Part shown: positions 45,938 through 59,883 of the stretch, one piece after another
Layout of the letters: each line of letters begins with the position of its first letter
Position numbering within the stretch: the stretch's first letter is position 1
From: Apium graveolens
Lineage: Eukaryota; Streptophyta; Magnoliopsida; Apiales; Apiaceae
Direction of reading: 5' to 3'
Assembly: GCF_009905375.1 (NCBI RefSeq)
Contig: NC_133647.1
Location: 137,759,263 to 137,823,262, forward strand
Length of the DNA stretch: 64,000 bases
The notes under the pieces: model-generated
Told to the model about the DNA's origin: nothing
The model's input: the letters and a program-made list of their open reading frames with translations, nothing else
Database searches by the model: none
Program-made: the position numbers and the translations under genes

Positions 45938-48775
45938 TGCACAGAGTACACATGAAACAGCTGATGAATAACAGTCTGTTGACATTTTGATAAACTCTGG
46001 TGTACCAAGTGAAACTAATCTCCCTGCAGGTCTAAGTACTGATACTTTCTTGTAGTCCATTCAATCTACTATTCCACCACATGTAGAAATCCATGTTTTT
46101 ACTGAAAAACATTCCATTTAATCTACTATTCCACCACCTGAAGTAATCCATATTGTTGTTGAAGATGTAGTAGTACAACAGTCCATTCATAAAGTTTCAT
46201 CCATTACAGGGTCACCACAGTACTCTACATAAATTGAGGTTCTGGAAGTAAATTTAGAAGCTCCAGTTCATTTATCTATAATTTTTGAAGATACGAAGTT
46301 AAGTGCTGGTAGTTTTGAAGCTTCTGAAACTATTGGATGACATAATGCACCAATTTCTAATTCTATCTTACATGCTGAAACTGGTGTTGAAATTCATTAA
46401 ATAGTGTAAAATCCGGTTGTAGGGGAAGAATCTAATGATGGTGAAGAAGCTAATATTTCTAATGCCCTTACAGATCTTGAGGATGATCTTTTCTTCCCTG
46501 AAGATATGCCTACTCATGTAAGGAAACAGAAGATAAACGGAGTTAGATACAAAGAAGAAGATGGATTATTTTGATGATATCTGGAATGCTAAATGGAAAG
46601 ATGATACATATCCTATTTCCAGAACAAATGATATTGAACATCCGGAAACAACTGAACAGAGAATTCAAAATCCTAATATACTGACTCATCTCAAAGCATC
46701 TACTTTAGTTGTCAGATCCTTACATACAGCTCAAGAAGCAACTACTTCTCAAATCAATCAGATCAAAGAATGATTGATTGCTTTAAGGCTGACTACTCAT
46801 CAGGAAATTCAGAAACAAATTGCACCAATAGTTTCTAGACAAATTACTATTGAAGCTAATCAATTTAGATTGGAAGCTAAGTAAGTTCAAATGTCTGAAC
46901 AACTTACAGAGGTACATAATTCAATGTAGTTAATTTGTTCTCTACTGCTTGGTGATGATTCCAAAAAGGGGGAGAAAATTGTTCAATCTAAATGCAAGCA
47001 GCTGAAATTGACAAATACTGATGATGAAAATCCTGATGGAGGTAATAAGGGGGGACAGAAGGATAGTGCAAAGAGAAGAGGTGAAGAGCTAGTTGGAATT
47101 GGTGGTTCATCAAAAGCAATTACAAGGTCTAAATCTAGACAAGGTGGAGAAAATAAGAGAAGTGGAAGAAGAGTTAAAGAATTGACTGTGACTACAACAA
47201 CTCAGCAAACTTTACAAGTCACAAATGTTGATGAAGACCAAGATATTCTCGAGACAGAAGCTGGTATAGAAGTAAGTCAATATCTTCAAACTCTAAAAGT
47301 AAAAGGTAAAAATACAACTCTATTCTTCAAGGATCCAAAGATTCAAGTATTTGACTCTGAGGTGAGTAAAAGAATATTTGAAAGAGAAAATCCTGGAGTT
47401 GATCTAGAACAGCGAAGGCAAATGGAGGAAGAGTTCAAGAAATCCATGAAGACAGTAAATACTGATACTATTGTTATCTCTCAAGATATTTATGAAGATA
47501 ATCCTTCTAATAGACTAAACACAGATGTAGTCATAAGGGAGGAAAGTCGGGCATTTGCTGAAAGGTGTTTTAGATCTCAAGTTATCTTAATTGCTGATAG
47601 GAAGCATAAAGGGAAAGAGAAGATATGAGAGAAGTCAAAGCTTTCAAAGCCTAAATCCAAAGTTGTTGAAAAGAAGAAATCAGTATCTAAGACAACTTAA
47701 TTATAAATACTGATAGATCCAATCTATACAGTTGCTAAATCTTTTGATACGGATGAAATTACTGAAGAAGAAGAAATCAGCCAAGCTCACCAAAGAAGGA
47801 AGATTCATGGAGCTGACTGGGCTGAAAAATTGAAATTAACCTCTGACATTGTTCAAGTTAATAAAGAAGAAATTGTTATTCAACCAATCACAACCTCTGA
47901 TTCTACTCATGTTGTTGATTTTCACCCAATTCAAGCTAATTTATCAGATCCTGATTCTGAAAACATAGTCTCTGATAAGCCATAACTTACTTTTAAAGAA
48001 AAATGAAACTACTATGAAAAAGCAAGAAATCAACACCTAAAAGAGATTCTTCTGAAACATTAAAGAAGATTTACAGTGGAAGTTCTCACTCTAGACGACC
48101 TGGAATCACAAGTGGTCTTGGAAGATTAAATGTTGATCCATTTGTAGAATATGCTTTGATTTTAAGGAAGCATGCTAATTTGACAGAAATTGGAGACAAC
48201 TTGAAGACTTACAGAGGATCATATCAGTGCAAATTGTTATTGATCTTGTTTAAGAGACAATGATTTATTTTCTGGAGTCTGAGAGAAACTTAAGGTTAAC
48301 TCAAGAATAGTTAAGATACAAACCATGGCAGGAATTGGAACTAATTGTTATAATTCTCAAGGTAACTAATTTTGTAACTGCCAGATAGTCTGCATTCATA
48401 AAGAACCTGATATAGTTAAAGCAAAAATTAAAAGTCTTACAAATCTAACTACATTCTAAAGTACATTGATCAAACTAAATATGTTGTTGATATGCATATT
48501 GGAGGAGCCAAGATAGAAATGAGTCTAGGGACTAAAATTTTTAACTTTTAATCCTGATGAAAAGAAAATTGGATTTCTGAAACTGGATGATCTATCTCTT
48601 GGAAATTCAAAGTTACATTATCTCAAGGCTGACATCTATCAGAATGATGAATCAACAGATGAACTGAAAGAATATAAACAGAGGATGCAATGGTATTTGG
48701 ATGTAATGGAAGAAAATTTGCTAAGAAAGTTTCTTGAAGATTTTCCAGACTGTGTTAGAGTTCAGAAAAAAGAGT
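45938..48775 (+). pseudogene. Decayed ORF3 of copia E
   Basis: A broken plus-strand frame with many stops. The clearest part, 47008-47628 (206 codons), contains EVSKRIFERENPGVDLE, VVIREESRAFAE and DRKHKGKEKI. Element G has EISRQLFLKENPGMDFE, IVIKERTN and DPRSKGKEKV in the same order, showing a shared ORF3 core. Upstream (45938-46560) lies an acidic Ser/Thr/Pro linker. Downstream the conserved C-terminal region runs to about 48775. Confidence 0.75.
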
Positions 48776-48894
48776 AAAGTCTGATATTCACTGAAATAAG
48801 AATGAATATGTTTACTTGATTACTGCATTTAGATAGTTTTAACATCATCAATTGGAACTTGTACATATTTTCATAATGTACAAGTTGGGAAAAT

Positions 48895-49401
48895 TGTTAG
48901 ATATAATTGATGATATCTGGACAGAAACTATCATAAGTTCTTATCAGGACTTATATTAGTATTTACTGAAGAGTGACGTCATCAGTACTTATATCAGTAC
49001 TTGATGATCAGCAAATGATATCATCAGGATTTGTCACCTTAGTAAATATTCAAGGAGGAAAAGGAAAGCAGGAATTCAAGACGGTGAAGGACTATTTTAT
49101 CTCAGAAGCAATCATACATGGATAGGTTTCCTTATTGTAATATAATATGATTCTTTATTAATTGTGTAATTGTGCTCTATATAAAGCACAGATTAGGTTC
49201 ATGCTATAAACATTGCGAACATTGTTATATCATTCGCATAACCTAGCAGTTCTCAAGAATATTTGTTCATCCTTTTGAGAGAGTACGTTTGTAATAAGTT
49301 TTTATCGGTTCATATAAAAACTGTTGATTCTATTGAAGCTTTATCGAATTGGTTGCATAAACTATATTCACCCCCTTCTACAGTTAAATACGAACCTAAC
49401 A
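48895..49401 (+). repeat. 3' LTR of copia E, 507 bp
   Basis: It runs TGTTAGATATAATTGATG to CGAACCTAACA, with the Copia LTR end CACCCCCTTCTACAG. ATCAGTACTTA and ATCAGGACTTA words cluster in its first 150 bp. The preceding tract TTGGGAAAAT is a decayed polypurine tract. Confidence 0.85.
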
Positions 49402-49977
49402 CGATATGAACCTCAAGTACATAATGTAGACAAGTTAAATATTCAAGATTATCAATCAACAAATGATCTAATCACTTAGATTGAAAGTCTACAAAAGCAG
49501 CTTAAAGAGTGCAAGTTCAAAGACCAAGATTAACTGACAAGGGAAAGTTGCAGACCTACACGATTTGCAAAGATTCACTAAGCCAGAAATGGAAAGCTTT
49601 AAAGATAACTTAAAGTAGGGTTTAGTACATCTTATTGCATGTTGTGTAAACCTGCATTTACTAATCTATAAAGTAAACACTGGTCCTTTGTTTTAGTTGG
49701 AACAAATAGAACTAGAATTCCTTGTAACTCTCTCAAGATAGAAACTGAGTTCTTTACTTACAAAAGAACCCAGAAATTAGTAGTAAGACATACTTAATTT
49801 TAATACAAAGTTAAGTGAGTATTGAAAATACTGTGTTTGTTGTGTATGCTTTATTAATTATGTTAAACACAATATCTCTACAAATTAATCTGCTTTGTTC
49901 ACCATCTAAAATAGTTCGAAAAAGATTAACATATCCAAAACACATTCACCCCCCGTGTTGTATTCAATATCTAACAT
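49402..49977 (+). repeat. Remnant of another copia LTR
   Basis: The right end reads CACCCCCCGTGTTGTATTC and then ATATCTAACA, the usual 3' end of a Copia LTR. The left part is lysine-rich-coding-like or unrecognised. No intact TG start was found, so this is a fragment. Confidence 0.5.
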
Positions 49978-50333
49978 TAATTATAGTTGTTAAAAGAGTA
50001 AGTAATTGTATTAATTTTTTCATCGTCGATATGGTTTATCAACATTAGTTTTAGAGTCGTAAACATAAATATTATTTAATTCATAATAAAACTCTCTTTT
50101 TTCCGTTCATTCTTTTGTAATATTATAAAAATAATTATGTTAAAATGATAAATTAGTTAAGTTGGGCAATTATGTAAGTTCAGCGAGTACCGAGCGACTA
50201 TCAAACTTTTATTATTTCTTTTATTATAATATAATATAGATTGATATATAGTTAATCAGTATATATTAAAAAGAATTGTCCAAAATATTTGTATATATTA
50301 AAAATAATTGTCTAAAATATTTGCAGAGAAATA
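49978..50333. other. AT-rich intergenic DNA
   Basis: No gene, RNA or clear repeat is seen. Confidence 0.7.
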
Positions 50334-50604
50334 CTCCTTTCGTCCCTCCTATTTGTTTACGTTTGGGTTAAGCACGGAGGTTAAGAAAAATAATAAAATA
50401 GTGAAGGAAAGTTAAAAAATTGAGTAAAGTAATGGAACCGATTAATATTATATGTATAAAGTGGGTATAGTGGAAAGAAGTAATGGATATAGTTATTTTT
50501 TATATTTTAAAAACTTGACTATTTTTGGAATTTTTTGAAATGTAAACAATTGGAAGGAACATCTCAAAAAGAAAAGTGTAAACAAATGCGAGGGATAGAG
50601 GGAG
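50334..50604. mobile_element. Stowaway-like MITE (Tc1/mariner), 271 bp
   Basis: Inverted ends of about 30 bp: CTCCTTTCGTCCCTCC at the left, and at the right the complement beginning CTCCCTCTATCCCTCG. Both continue into ATTTGTTTAC. TA dinucleotides (50332-50333 and 50605-50606) flank it, as in Stowaway elements. It is non-coding and relies on transposase in trans. Confidence 0.78.
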
Positions 50605-50787
50605 TAGTTTTTTTAGTTGGTGGAAATAAAAAAGAAACATATTTTACTTATAAAGTTAATTGGTTATATATTAATTCAGTAAGGTTAATTGAGTAAAATA
50701 TTGAAATTTTGTAAGGAAGGGTAATTATGTAATTGAAGAAAGGACTCTATCAACCAAACTTTTAATGTTTCGTCTATTATATATAGG

Positions 50788-51215
50788 ATGATGGCAAAAA
50801 ATACCACATTTTTTGAAATTTGTGACCAAAATATCAAATTTGAGAAATGCGGTCAAAAATACCGACGAAATACGTTTTTTCAGATTGAGTATTTGAAATA
50901 CGCCATCTTAGACCGGGTATATAACAGTTTTTTTAAAAAAATTAAAATACGCTTTCGGAGACTGGGTATATGAAATCCGTCTTTTCAGATGGGGTATATG
51001 CCTGGATACCCGTTCTTAGACTCAGTATTTCAGTCAATTTTTTTTTTTTGAATTTTTTTGAGAAATGCATTTTTACACAAGAATATCTGAAAATTTATTT
51101 TTAAGATATCCAATCTGAGAACGGGTATTTGATTAGTAAAAATGGCGAAAAATATTGAAAACATGTATTTTTGTCATCTAATTTCAAAAAAAAAATTATT
51201 TTTATCATTTTTTCT
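50788..51215. mobile_element. Possible second MITE-like repeat
   Basis: The left end GATGGCAAAAAATACC and the complement of the right end AATGATAAAAATAATT are imperfect inverted repeats. The interior repeats words such as GGGTATATGAAAT, GGGTATATGCC and GAGTATTTGAAATACG four or more times in a degenerate series. Boundaries and class are uncertain. Confidence 0.35.
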
Positions 51216-51785
51216 TATATAATAATATAGATTTGTCGTTTTATAGTCTCGAATACTTCGATTGAATTCAAATTCTATTCATACTCAAAAACGAATTCGA
51301 CTTGGTTTATATCTATGTCGAATTTGAACACAATTTAAACTCATCTCGACAAAGAACATTTTTGAACTCGGTTGTTATGCATGAATTAAAAACTAATAAA
51401 TTGATGAAATTTGCATTTTGTTACCAAAACTTTTAATATAGTTTGGAATATAGGACTTCGACGGAGAATAAAAGTTTATTAAGCATTTTTGTTATATATT
51501 GGAAAGAAGGTGAAAGACAAATTTAACATATTTATTTATATAAAATTAATAAATATGATAATTTTTTGAAAAGTTGGTCATTTTTAACTGATAAAATACC
51601 CAACTGTCCGTGGAGAGATATCAAATTGTCAGTAAAATATCTAATATATGAAATACTTAACTAAAAATGAAGTATCTTATACCAAATTGGAATACCCTGA
51701 AATATTCAATAGGCTTAAAATTATCTTAAATTGATTATATTTTTCATTTTTTTAAAAAAATTGATTATTTTTGTTATTTTTTCTC

Positions 51786-51823
<38 letters not shown>

Positions 51824-52440
51824 GGCTACTCCAATAAAAACCAATTTAGAATAGAAATTAGAAACCGAATAATTTTTTTAAAAATTAATTTAAAATACAA
51901 CACATATGGTATGCAAATCGATCGGTGAGAGATGTAGAAAAGTGAAATCAGATTTCAAAAAAAACTTACGGTTTGATGGGAAAAATCAAATTAAAAACGG
52001 AGGGGAAAATCTGAAATTGGGTATGGGAGGGTGTAGGGTAATTGGACGGGGTGATTTAAGGGGGACTATTAGATTAGGTAGATCTAATGACTTAGATTAA
52101 TTTCTAATTTGTATTTTAATTTTGATTTCTATAGTGTAAAGAAGTTTACTGAAGTTTCTTCTCTCATTCAAAAAATGGAATGCAATGTTAAAACATGATT
52201 TGTCGAAAAATAAAAGACAACTAATAAGTGTTTGTTAAGAGAAAAAGAGATTGATTAGCGGCAATAATGAGCTACTAGTTTTAGGTGGTTAGTAAGTTGC
52301 AATATCCCCCGTCCAGAGATGCAAACAAGGACCATTATGGTCCCCCTAATCATTTATTAATCGTAGTTGACAACACATAATCTTGACACGTACAATAGAT
52401 CTAAATATATAAAGTTTTGACATTCAATAATTTTATCACG
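51216..52440. other. AT-rich intergenic DNA with a (TA)n tract
   Basis: No gene is supported. The short frames at 51731-51928 and 51906-52100 lie on simple sequence or lack any recognisable feature. A (TA)n run is at 51788-51822. Confidence 0.65.
51788..51822. repeat. (TA)n microsatellite
   Basis: About 35 bp of pure alternating T and A. Confidence 0.92.
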
Positions 52441-52530
52441 AAACCGTGTTTCAGTGGATAAGAGCTCAAATGATGACCATGCTACACGAAAAGCAACAGA
52501 TGTTTCAAATTCGACTCCCTAAAAGACTTC
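52441..52530 (+). repeat. Possible tRNA-derived SINE fragment
   Basis: TTTCAGTGGATAAGAGC resembles an A box region and TTCAAATTCGACTCCC a B box region of a tRNA-like pol III promoter, about 50 bp apart. No cloverleaf, tail or target duplication was established. Confidence 0.3.
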
Positions 52531-52624
52531 ATTAACTGCTAAACGTGTCTTGCTCAGACAATCTCACTGATCTTATTACAGATAAATAAGCGAAAATCAC
52601 AAGATTGAAGCCTTCTAATCAACA

Positions 52625-55207
<2,583 letters not shown>

Positions 55208-55659
55208 TTGAAAAAAACACTACAATGGTATGTGGAAAATGTGTCAAGAAAAAGAATGAAGGTTGTATCTGTTGGTTTCCGCAAGCTGCTCTCTGGTTTT
55301 CAGGTCACCGACTCCCTATTATTTTGCTCCTGATTTTGAATAGGTCAGTCACCACATGCCACCAATTCACCTTCTCTTTTTTAATTTTGAACAGAATTAA
55401 AAAACAATGTTTGATTCTGAAATCCATAAATTTGGCTACTAAAGTAACAAATTAAGGGCAAACTGTATACATGGTAAATCACAATTAACACAGGGTTTGC
55501 CATGTGGTTTAAAGCTTCAAATAACAAAATTTTCATAAAACACATTCAAGTTGAGTGGGAGAATAATATTTTATACCAATATTTATTAACAAAACAGCCA
55601 AAAATTCAACACATTTCTTCTAGACTACATTCGAGCAAACAAAACACCGTAAAATGACC
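55208..55659. other. Upstream region of cytochrome c
   Basis: No gene seen. It should hold the cytochrome c 5' UTR and promoter; no convincing TATA box was identified. Confidence 0.5.
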
Positions 55660-55668
55660 CCATACAAT

Positions 55669-56402
55669 GACTTAATTATAACTTGAACCTCAAAGTATGA
55701 TCATGTGTACACATAAACCTTAAAGAAAAAATGCATACACTTCAACCCTTTATGTATGGAATATGTATAATCTCGCCCTTGCCTCTTCAAAACCTCATGA
55801 CTTGTTGGTTATGCATATAACAGGTGAGGGTATTGTAGGCAGAAACCAGACTGATCTTTTCCCTTCAAATTAAGTTGTTTCTCCATTTCCCTCAAACGCT
55901 TTAGCCCTTCTACTATATATGCAGGTAGTATATGGTATTACATATAACACTATATATCATATAACACTATATATCAGCCATTGAAGATGAATCCTAGCTG
56001 TTAGTGTGGAAAACTTGTAGTGCTAAAAGCATCCTGGACCAACAGAAATCCAGGGAGGAGATTTTTGGAATGTTCGTTGTAAATAGTATGAACCTTAAAT
56101 TGACAATGATATTTATTTTTGTTGTCGATTCCTTAATAGTTATCAATTTATTGCAGCACGATAGGATGAACGCTGGTAACTTCCATCACTTGTTTGACCC
56201 CCCATCTGTCAAAGGTCTAAAAGCTTAATTTCCGAGATTACCCTCCTGTGTTATGTGCATAGTCAACCATTCATTTGTTTTTGAAGAGGCAAGGGTGGGA
56301 ATATACACATTCCATACATGAAGTATTGATGTGTATGTTTTTTTCTTTAAGCGTTTATGTGTACATATGATGATACTTTAAGGTCCAAGTTATAATTAAG
56401 CC
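55669..56402. mobile_element. Mutator-type MITE, 734 bp, with long terminal inverted repeats
   Basis: The left end GACTTAATTATAACTTGAACC and the complement of the right end GGCTTAATTATAACTTGGACC continue as inverted repeats for roughly 170 bp. Both arms contain TGTACACATAAAC, ATGTATGGAAT and CCCTTGCCTCTTCAAAA. The flanks carry a perfect 9-bp duplication, CCATACAAT, at 55660-55668 and 56403-56411. Long inverted ends with a 9-bp duplication are diagnostic of Mutator-like elements. There is no transposase gene inside, so it is non-autonomous. Confidence 0.88.
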
Positions 56403-56908
56403 CCATACAATTTATATATTTGACTCTCAGGATTGAGATTGAGAAACTTCACATTATGTAGTGATTAAAACATGAAATTTTTTATTTATAAGATAACATT
56501 TAATTTTCAAAAAACCTAGTACATCACAACTACATTCTACAGCCTTCTTCAAAGGAAACAATCACTGAATTAGGGAGAAGCAAGAGTGTGTTAAAAAAGT
56601 GGGGACTAGTGCTGGAGTGAACTAATTAAATTTGACAAAAGATGATGACACAAGCAAGAAAACATCAGTAAGCAGCAAAATATGAATATCAGCTCTAGAA
56701 AGTAATGCCCTGATTTGAGTCTATTTTACATGGTTTATATATATAGCAGAAGAGAAAAGATTTAATAGTACCACCCAAGAAAAAAGGTGGGTAGCAAACA
56801 AACCATTGCAAAATTAAAGCACAACACAAAAATGCAATCCTTATATTTAATAAGGCTTTACAAATCACAAAACTGAGTTTACTTCGACCTCAGCTACTTG
56901 ATCACTTT

Positions 56909-58096
56909 TTAGTGTTCTTGCAGCTGGGCAGAAGGGAGCATAGGCCATCCAATAAGTTGTGGTGAGCCCGGTGGGCTTGAATGTTGGCTAGGAGAGAAGA
57001 GGCTCAATTCCACGAATGTTCCTGAAGCTTGATCTTTATCCATAGTGCGGAAGGAAATGGAACCACGCTTAGCTGAGGTACCAGAGTTTCTCCCTGCACT
57101 AATTTCTTCAAGAGAGCTTTGGTTAGTAATCAGTGAAACAGTATCATGTTGATCATCACCACTCCTAGCCTCCATGTCTTGTACATTCCTCAAAGTTAAT
57201 GAATCAGCAATTGGAAGGTAAACCAATATGCAAACTCCCAGACTAGCACAACATAAAAGGGAGAGAAACGCTAAAAAAGAAAGGAGCTCAAACCAAACAT
57301 TTTCGGGCTTTGACAGTACAGATAAACCAAGCAAGATGATCCTAAAAGTAACAAAACTAGAGACGGACAATATTAAAGTGTATACTCTTTTATGCAATCC
57401 TTTATTGATGACCAAATACAAGATCCGCCTACCGAGCCAGAACATGTAGGTAGATAGGACAGTGTCAAATATACCGAGAAATATGGTACTCACTAAAGGA
57501 TAAGTGCATAGAGCAACGTCAGTGTCGTTCTTCCTCATAGATGGTGCGACTGTGTTTGTGAAATAATGTGGCAACTGGTGCAGATAACTCCCACGCTTGT
57601 TCAGCTTTGGTCCGACTATAACCACCATCAGCTGCAGAACAAATATGGGGAAGCAATACAGAACAATATAACCCGCAGTTTTGCAATTCCATTGGTGTCT
57701 TAGAGCCCCTGACTCTGTATTCTGTAATGACCCGCGAAGAAGGAACACGAGTGTTAGCAATAAGCAAGGTTCTGCAAACCCTAGGTTTGAAACAATGTAG
57801 CCTTTGCAAATATTTCTCTGCCATTCAAAGTTAACATTCAGTATTCTACCTTCACTCCTCAAGAGGTTCAAACGTATAATCTCACCAACTCCCCACCAAA
57901 TTGCAAGTAAAATGAATATAATTCGAATAATCCAAGGCCCATTAAAATATCTAAGCCGAACAAAAACCTGCCTACGAACGCGAGTACGAAAATAAACGGA
58001 GTACACGATGCAAAATAATCCGAAGACAACAAAAAGTGCAACTAAACAAACTGTCACCACGCCGAGTGCATCAGCATCAAATCTCTTCTGGGGCAT
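56909..58096 (-). CDS. Seven-transmembrane plant membrane protein (395 aa), family not firmly recognised
   Basis: An uninterrupted minus-strand frame from ATG at 58096 to TAA at 56909. The upstream in-frame GTG at 58108 is not a plausible plant start, and no earlier in-frame ATG occurs before a stop. Hydrophobic segments lie at about residues 11-36, 55-74, 105-120, 140-162, 200-221, 238-260 and 270-295, giving seven likely helices. A Ser-rich, polar tail of about 95 residues follows and is probably cytosolic. The layout recalls plant seven-helix proteins proposed as candidate G-protein-coupled receptors, but no signature was confirmed. Codon use and the open frame look like a real host gene. 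It lies 1.7 kb upstream of cytochrome c in the same direction. Confidence 0.85.
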   Translation of the reverse strand: MPQKRFDADALGVVTVCLVALFVVFGLFCIVYSVYFRTRVRRQVFVRLRYFNGPWIIRIIFILLAIWWGVGEIIRLNLLRSEGRILNVNFEWQRNICKGYIVSNLGFAEPCLLLTLVFLLRGSLQNTESGALRHQWNCKTAGYIVLYCFPIFVLQLMVVIVGPKLNKRGSYLHQLPHYFTNTVAPSMRKNDTDVALCTYPLVSTIFLGIFDTVLSTYMFWLGRRILYLVINKGLHKRVYTLILSVSSFVTFRIILLGLSVLSKPENVWFELLSFLAFLSLLCCASLGVCILVYLPIADSLTLRNVQDMEARSGDDQHDTVSLITNQSSLEEISAGRNSGTSAKRGSISFRTMDKDQASGTFVELSLFSPSQHSSPPGSPQLIGWPMLPSAQLQEH

Positions 58097-58136
58097 TACC
58101 CAAAACACAGATTCCGCGCATGCTCTCAGCCAGCAT
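58077..58136 (-). other. Upstream ORF overlapping the start of the seven-helix gene
   Basis: The minus strand has an ATG at 58136 opening a 19-codon frame (MLAESMRGICVLGNAPEEI) that ends in TGA at 58077. It overlaps the main ATG in another frame. If the transcript includes it, it would be expected to lower translation of the main protein. Confidence 0.5.
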
Positions 58137-59081
58137 GAATGCAGAAAGAGTCCCTAAGAGTATACCCTTCTTTTTTTGCTAAACCTTAAACAGGTAGACC
58201 AATACTCTCGGCGGAAATTTCAAAGCACAACACAGTGTCAACCAGATTTGGGCAGGCAATTCTATCCTATTAATGAGAATTCACTACCCACTCATAACAT
58301 CATATCCACTTTTAACTTATGTAAAGGGGTTCAGTATAAATAAAGCAAATCTTCAATACAGAGAAGAAACGATATCCTCACCTATCCGGAGAACCTAAAT
58401 ACATGAAAATGAATGAATCAGTAAAATAAATCAATTCCAACTTAAAGTTGCTGATCTAAAAGATACAACCATAGGCAATAGTAATAAATATACGCTAACG
58501 GCAAAAAAAAACAAACATGAAAAGATTAAAACCGAAAATGCATTAATTTAACAGCACTAAAGGAACTACTTTCTCAACAACGTCCCACTAAGTAAACAAA
58601 CTCCAGAAACCCGCCACAAACACCGTAACTCCATAACACTGAATATACTAACCAACATGTCCGGTAATTTAACCACCTTTAACATTGTAATTTTAATTTA
58701 AAAATAAAAACTTGCACCTTTTTTAGCACTAGAATTACCATTAACCACGTACCTATCTCAACAAACACACATCATTGCTTTCGCAATCAATTACAATTCC
58801 GAAACGGAAATAAAATTAAAGTTTTAAAACCAGCCTATCTCAACAAAATAGATAAACAGGGATACAAATTCATTTCACAATCAATTACAGTTCCAATTCA
58901 CAATAAATAAATAAATAATTCATTTTTTTAATTAATTACAGTTGGAATAACAAGAAAATGAAATCTTTTTCAGACCACAACTAGAAACTACACTACCTCT
59001 CAAACACATCAATAACATACTATATACACACACATTATGAATAACAAGAGCAAACATAACGACATGGTTAGAGAGCTTACG
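58137..59081 (-). other. Leader region of the seven-helix gene, possibly with a 5' UTR intron
   Basis: AT-rich, no coding evidence. A good donor-like site (CTC|GTAAGC on the minus strand) ends at 59080, but no convincing acceptor was identified before the ATG. A leader intron is therefore only a suggestion. Confidence 0.35.
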
Positions 59082-59141
59082 AGACCGATAATCCGGATCT
59101 GTTGGACTCGGGATCCGATGGAGTTAGGGAGTTTATGTTGC

Positions 59142-59167
59142 GAGAGAGAGAGAGAGGGAGAGAGAGA
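59142..59167. repeat. (GA)n tract, first
   Basis: An interrupted GA run, CT-rich on the minus (gene) strand, in the probable leader or promoter of the seven-helix gene. Confidence 0.9.
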
Positions 59168-59221
59168 ATTGTAAGGTGGGAGAAGGGGGAGAGAACGAAG
59201 AAGAGTGAGAGGCAAACAAGA

Positions 59222-59224
<3 letters not shown>

Positions 59225-59258
<34 letters not shown>
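59225..59258. repeat. (GA)n tract, second
   Basis: About 34 bp of pure GA repeats, CT on the gene strand. Such tracts are common near plant transcription starts. Confidence 0.92.
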
Positions 59259-59260
<2 letters not shown>

Positions 59261-59796
59261 CTTTGTGTTGGGTGACAGGCTGTCTCCAGCAAATTATACC
59301 ATTAATTATCCCTCCCCTGTTGCTATTTCCACCCCGCATTTTTTTCCATTTTTCCAACATTAAGCAGTTTACGGAAATAATTAAACTATATTTAATTTTT
59401 AAATCAGTTATAAACTTAAACATTTTTTTGTTTCGAAATATATTAAAATGGAACATTTTAAAATATTTTTATGAAATATATTTTTTTAATCTATATAATG
59501 GAGAATATTAGATATTCTGTTGAATTTTTTTTAAAAGATATTTTTAAAAATAAAATGATTTGTTTTCTAAAGAGAGCATTTCGTGAGGGGTGACGGGGGA
59601 TATTTGGAGTGGAAGTATAAAAATACAATTTGGGTGAAGACAGGCTGTAGACAGGTAATTTGAGGTTTGGTGGGGGTCTGTCAGGGTGACGTGGCAAAGA
59701 CCGCATTTTATTCTGAATGTAGTTGTGTTTTCGTTAACTAAATCTAACATTACTGCTGCCTCACCAAAAAAAAAAGTATAATTCATACACTTCTGA
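59259..59796. other. AT-rich intergenic DNA
   Basis: No gene or known repeat is recognised; the short frames here lack support. Confidence 0.6.
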
Positions 59797-59883
59797 GGCC
59801 CAACCTATTTCACATTTATTGTTTAGGCCCAACCTACTTCACAGTTATTGTTTAGTCTCAACCTACTTCACAGTTATTGTTTA
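59797..59883. repeat. Three 29-bp tandem repeats
   Basis: Units at 59797-59825, 59826-59854 and 59855-59883 share CCAACCTACTTCACAG and TTATTGTTTA with one to four changes. A partial fourth copy follows. Confidence 0.9.

Larger units (their letters stand above)
42556..49401 (+). mobile_element. Older, rearranged copia element E (RT to 3' LTR)
   Basis: It begins abruptly in RT, then carries RNase H, spacer, TATA-like box, small ORF, decayed ORF3 and a 507-bp LTR. Gag, protease, integrase and most of RT are missing. Many stops show it is older than C and D. ORF3 wording is shared with element G at 62256-64000. Confidence 0.8.

Noticed and set aside
51731..52100. Two overlapping plus-strand ORFs near the (TA)n tract
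   Set aside because: One reads through the microsatellite as Ile-Tyr repeats, the other has no recognisable feature or homologue.
52441..52530. A functional tRNA gene
   Set aside because: Only partial A- and B-box resemblance; no acceptor or anticodon stem could be paired.
58097..58108. GTG start four codons upstream of the seven-helix protein
   Set aside because: Plant nuclear genes start at ATG in nearly all cases, and the next in-frame ATG at 58096 gives a sensible N-terminus.
59009..59456. Minus-strand frames rich in Ser-Leu repeats
   Set aside because: They are translations of the (GA)n tracts and not genes.
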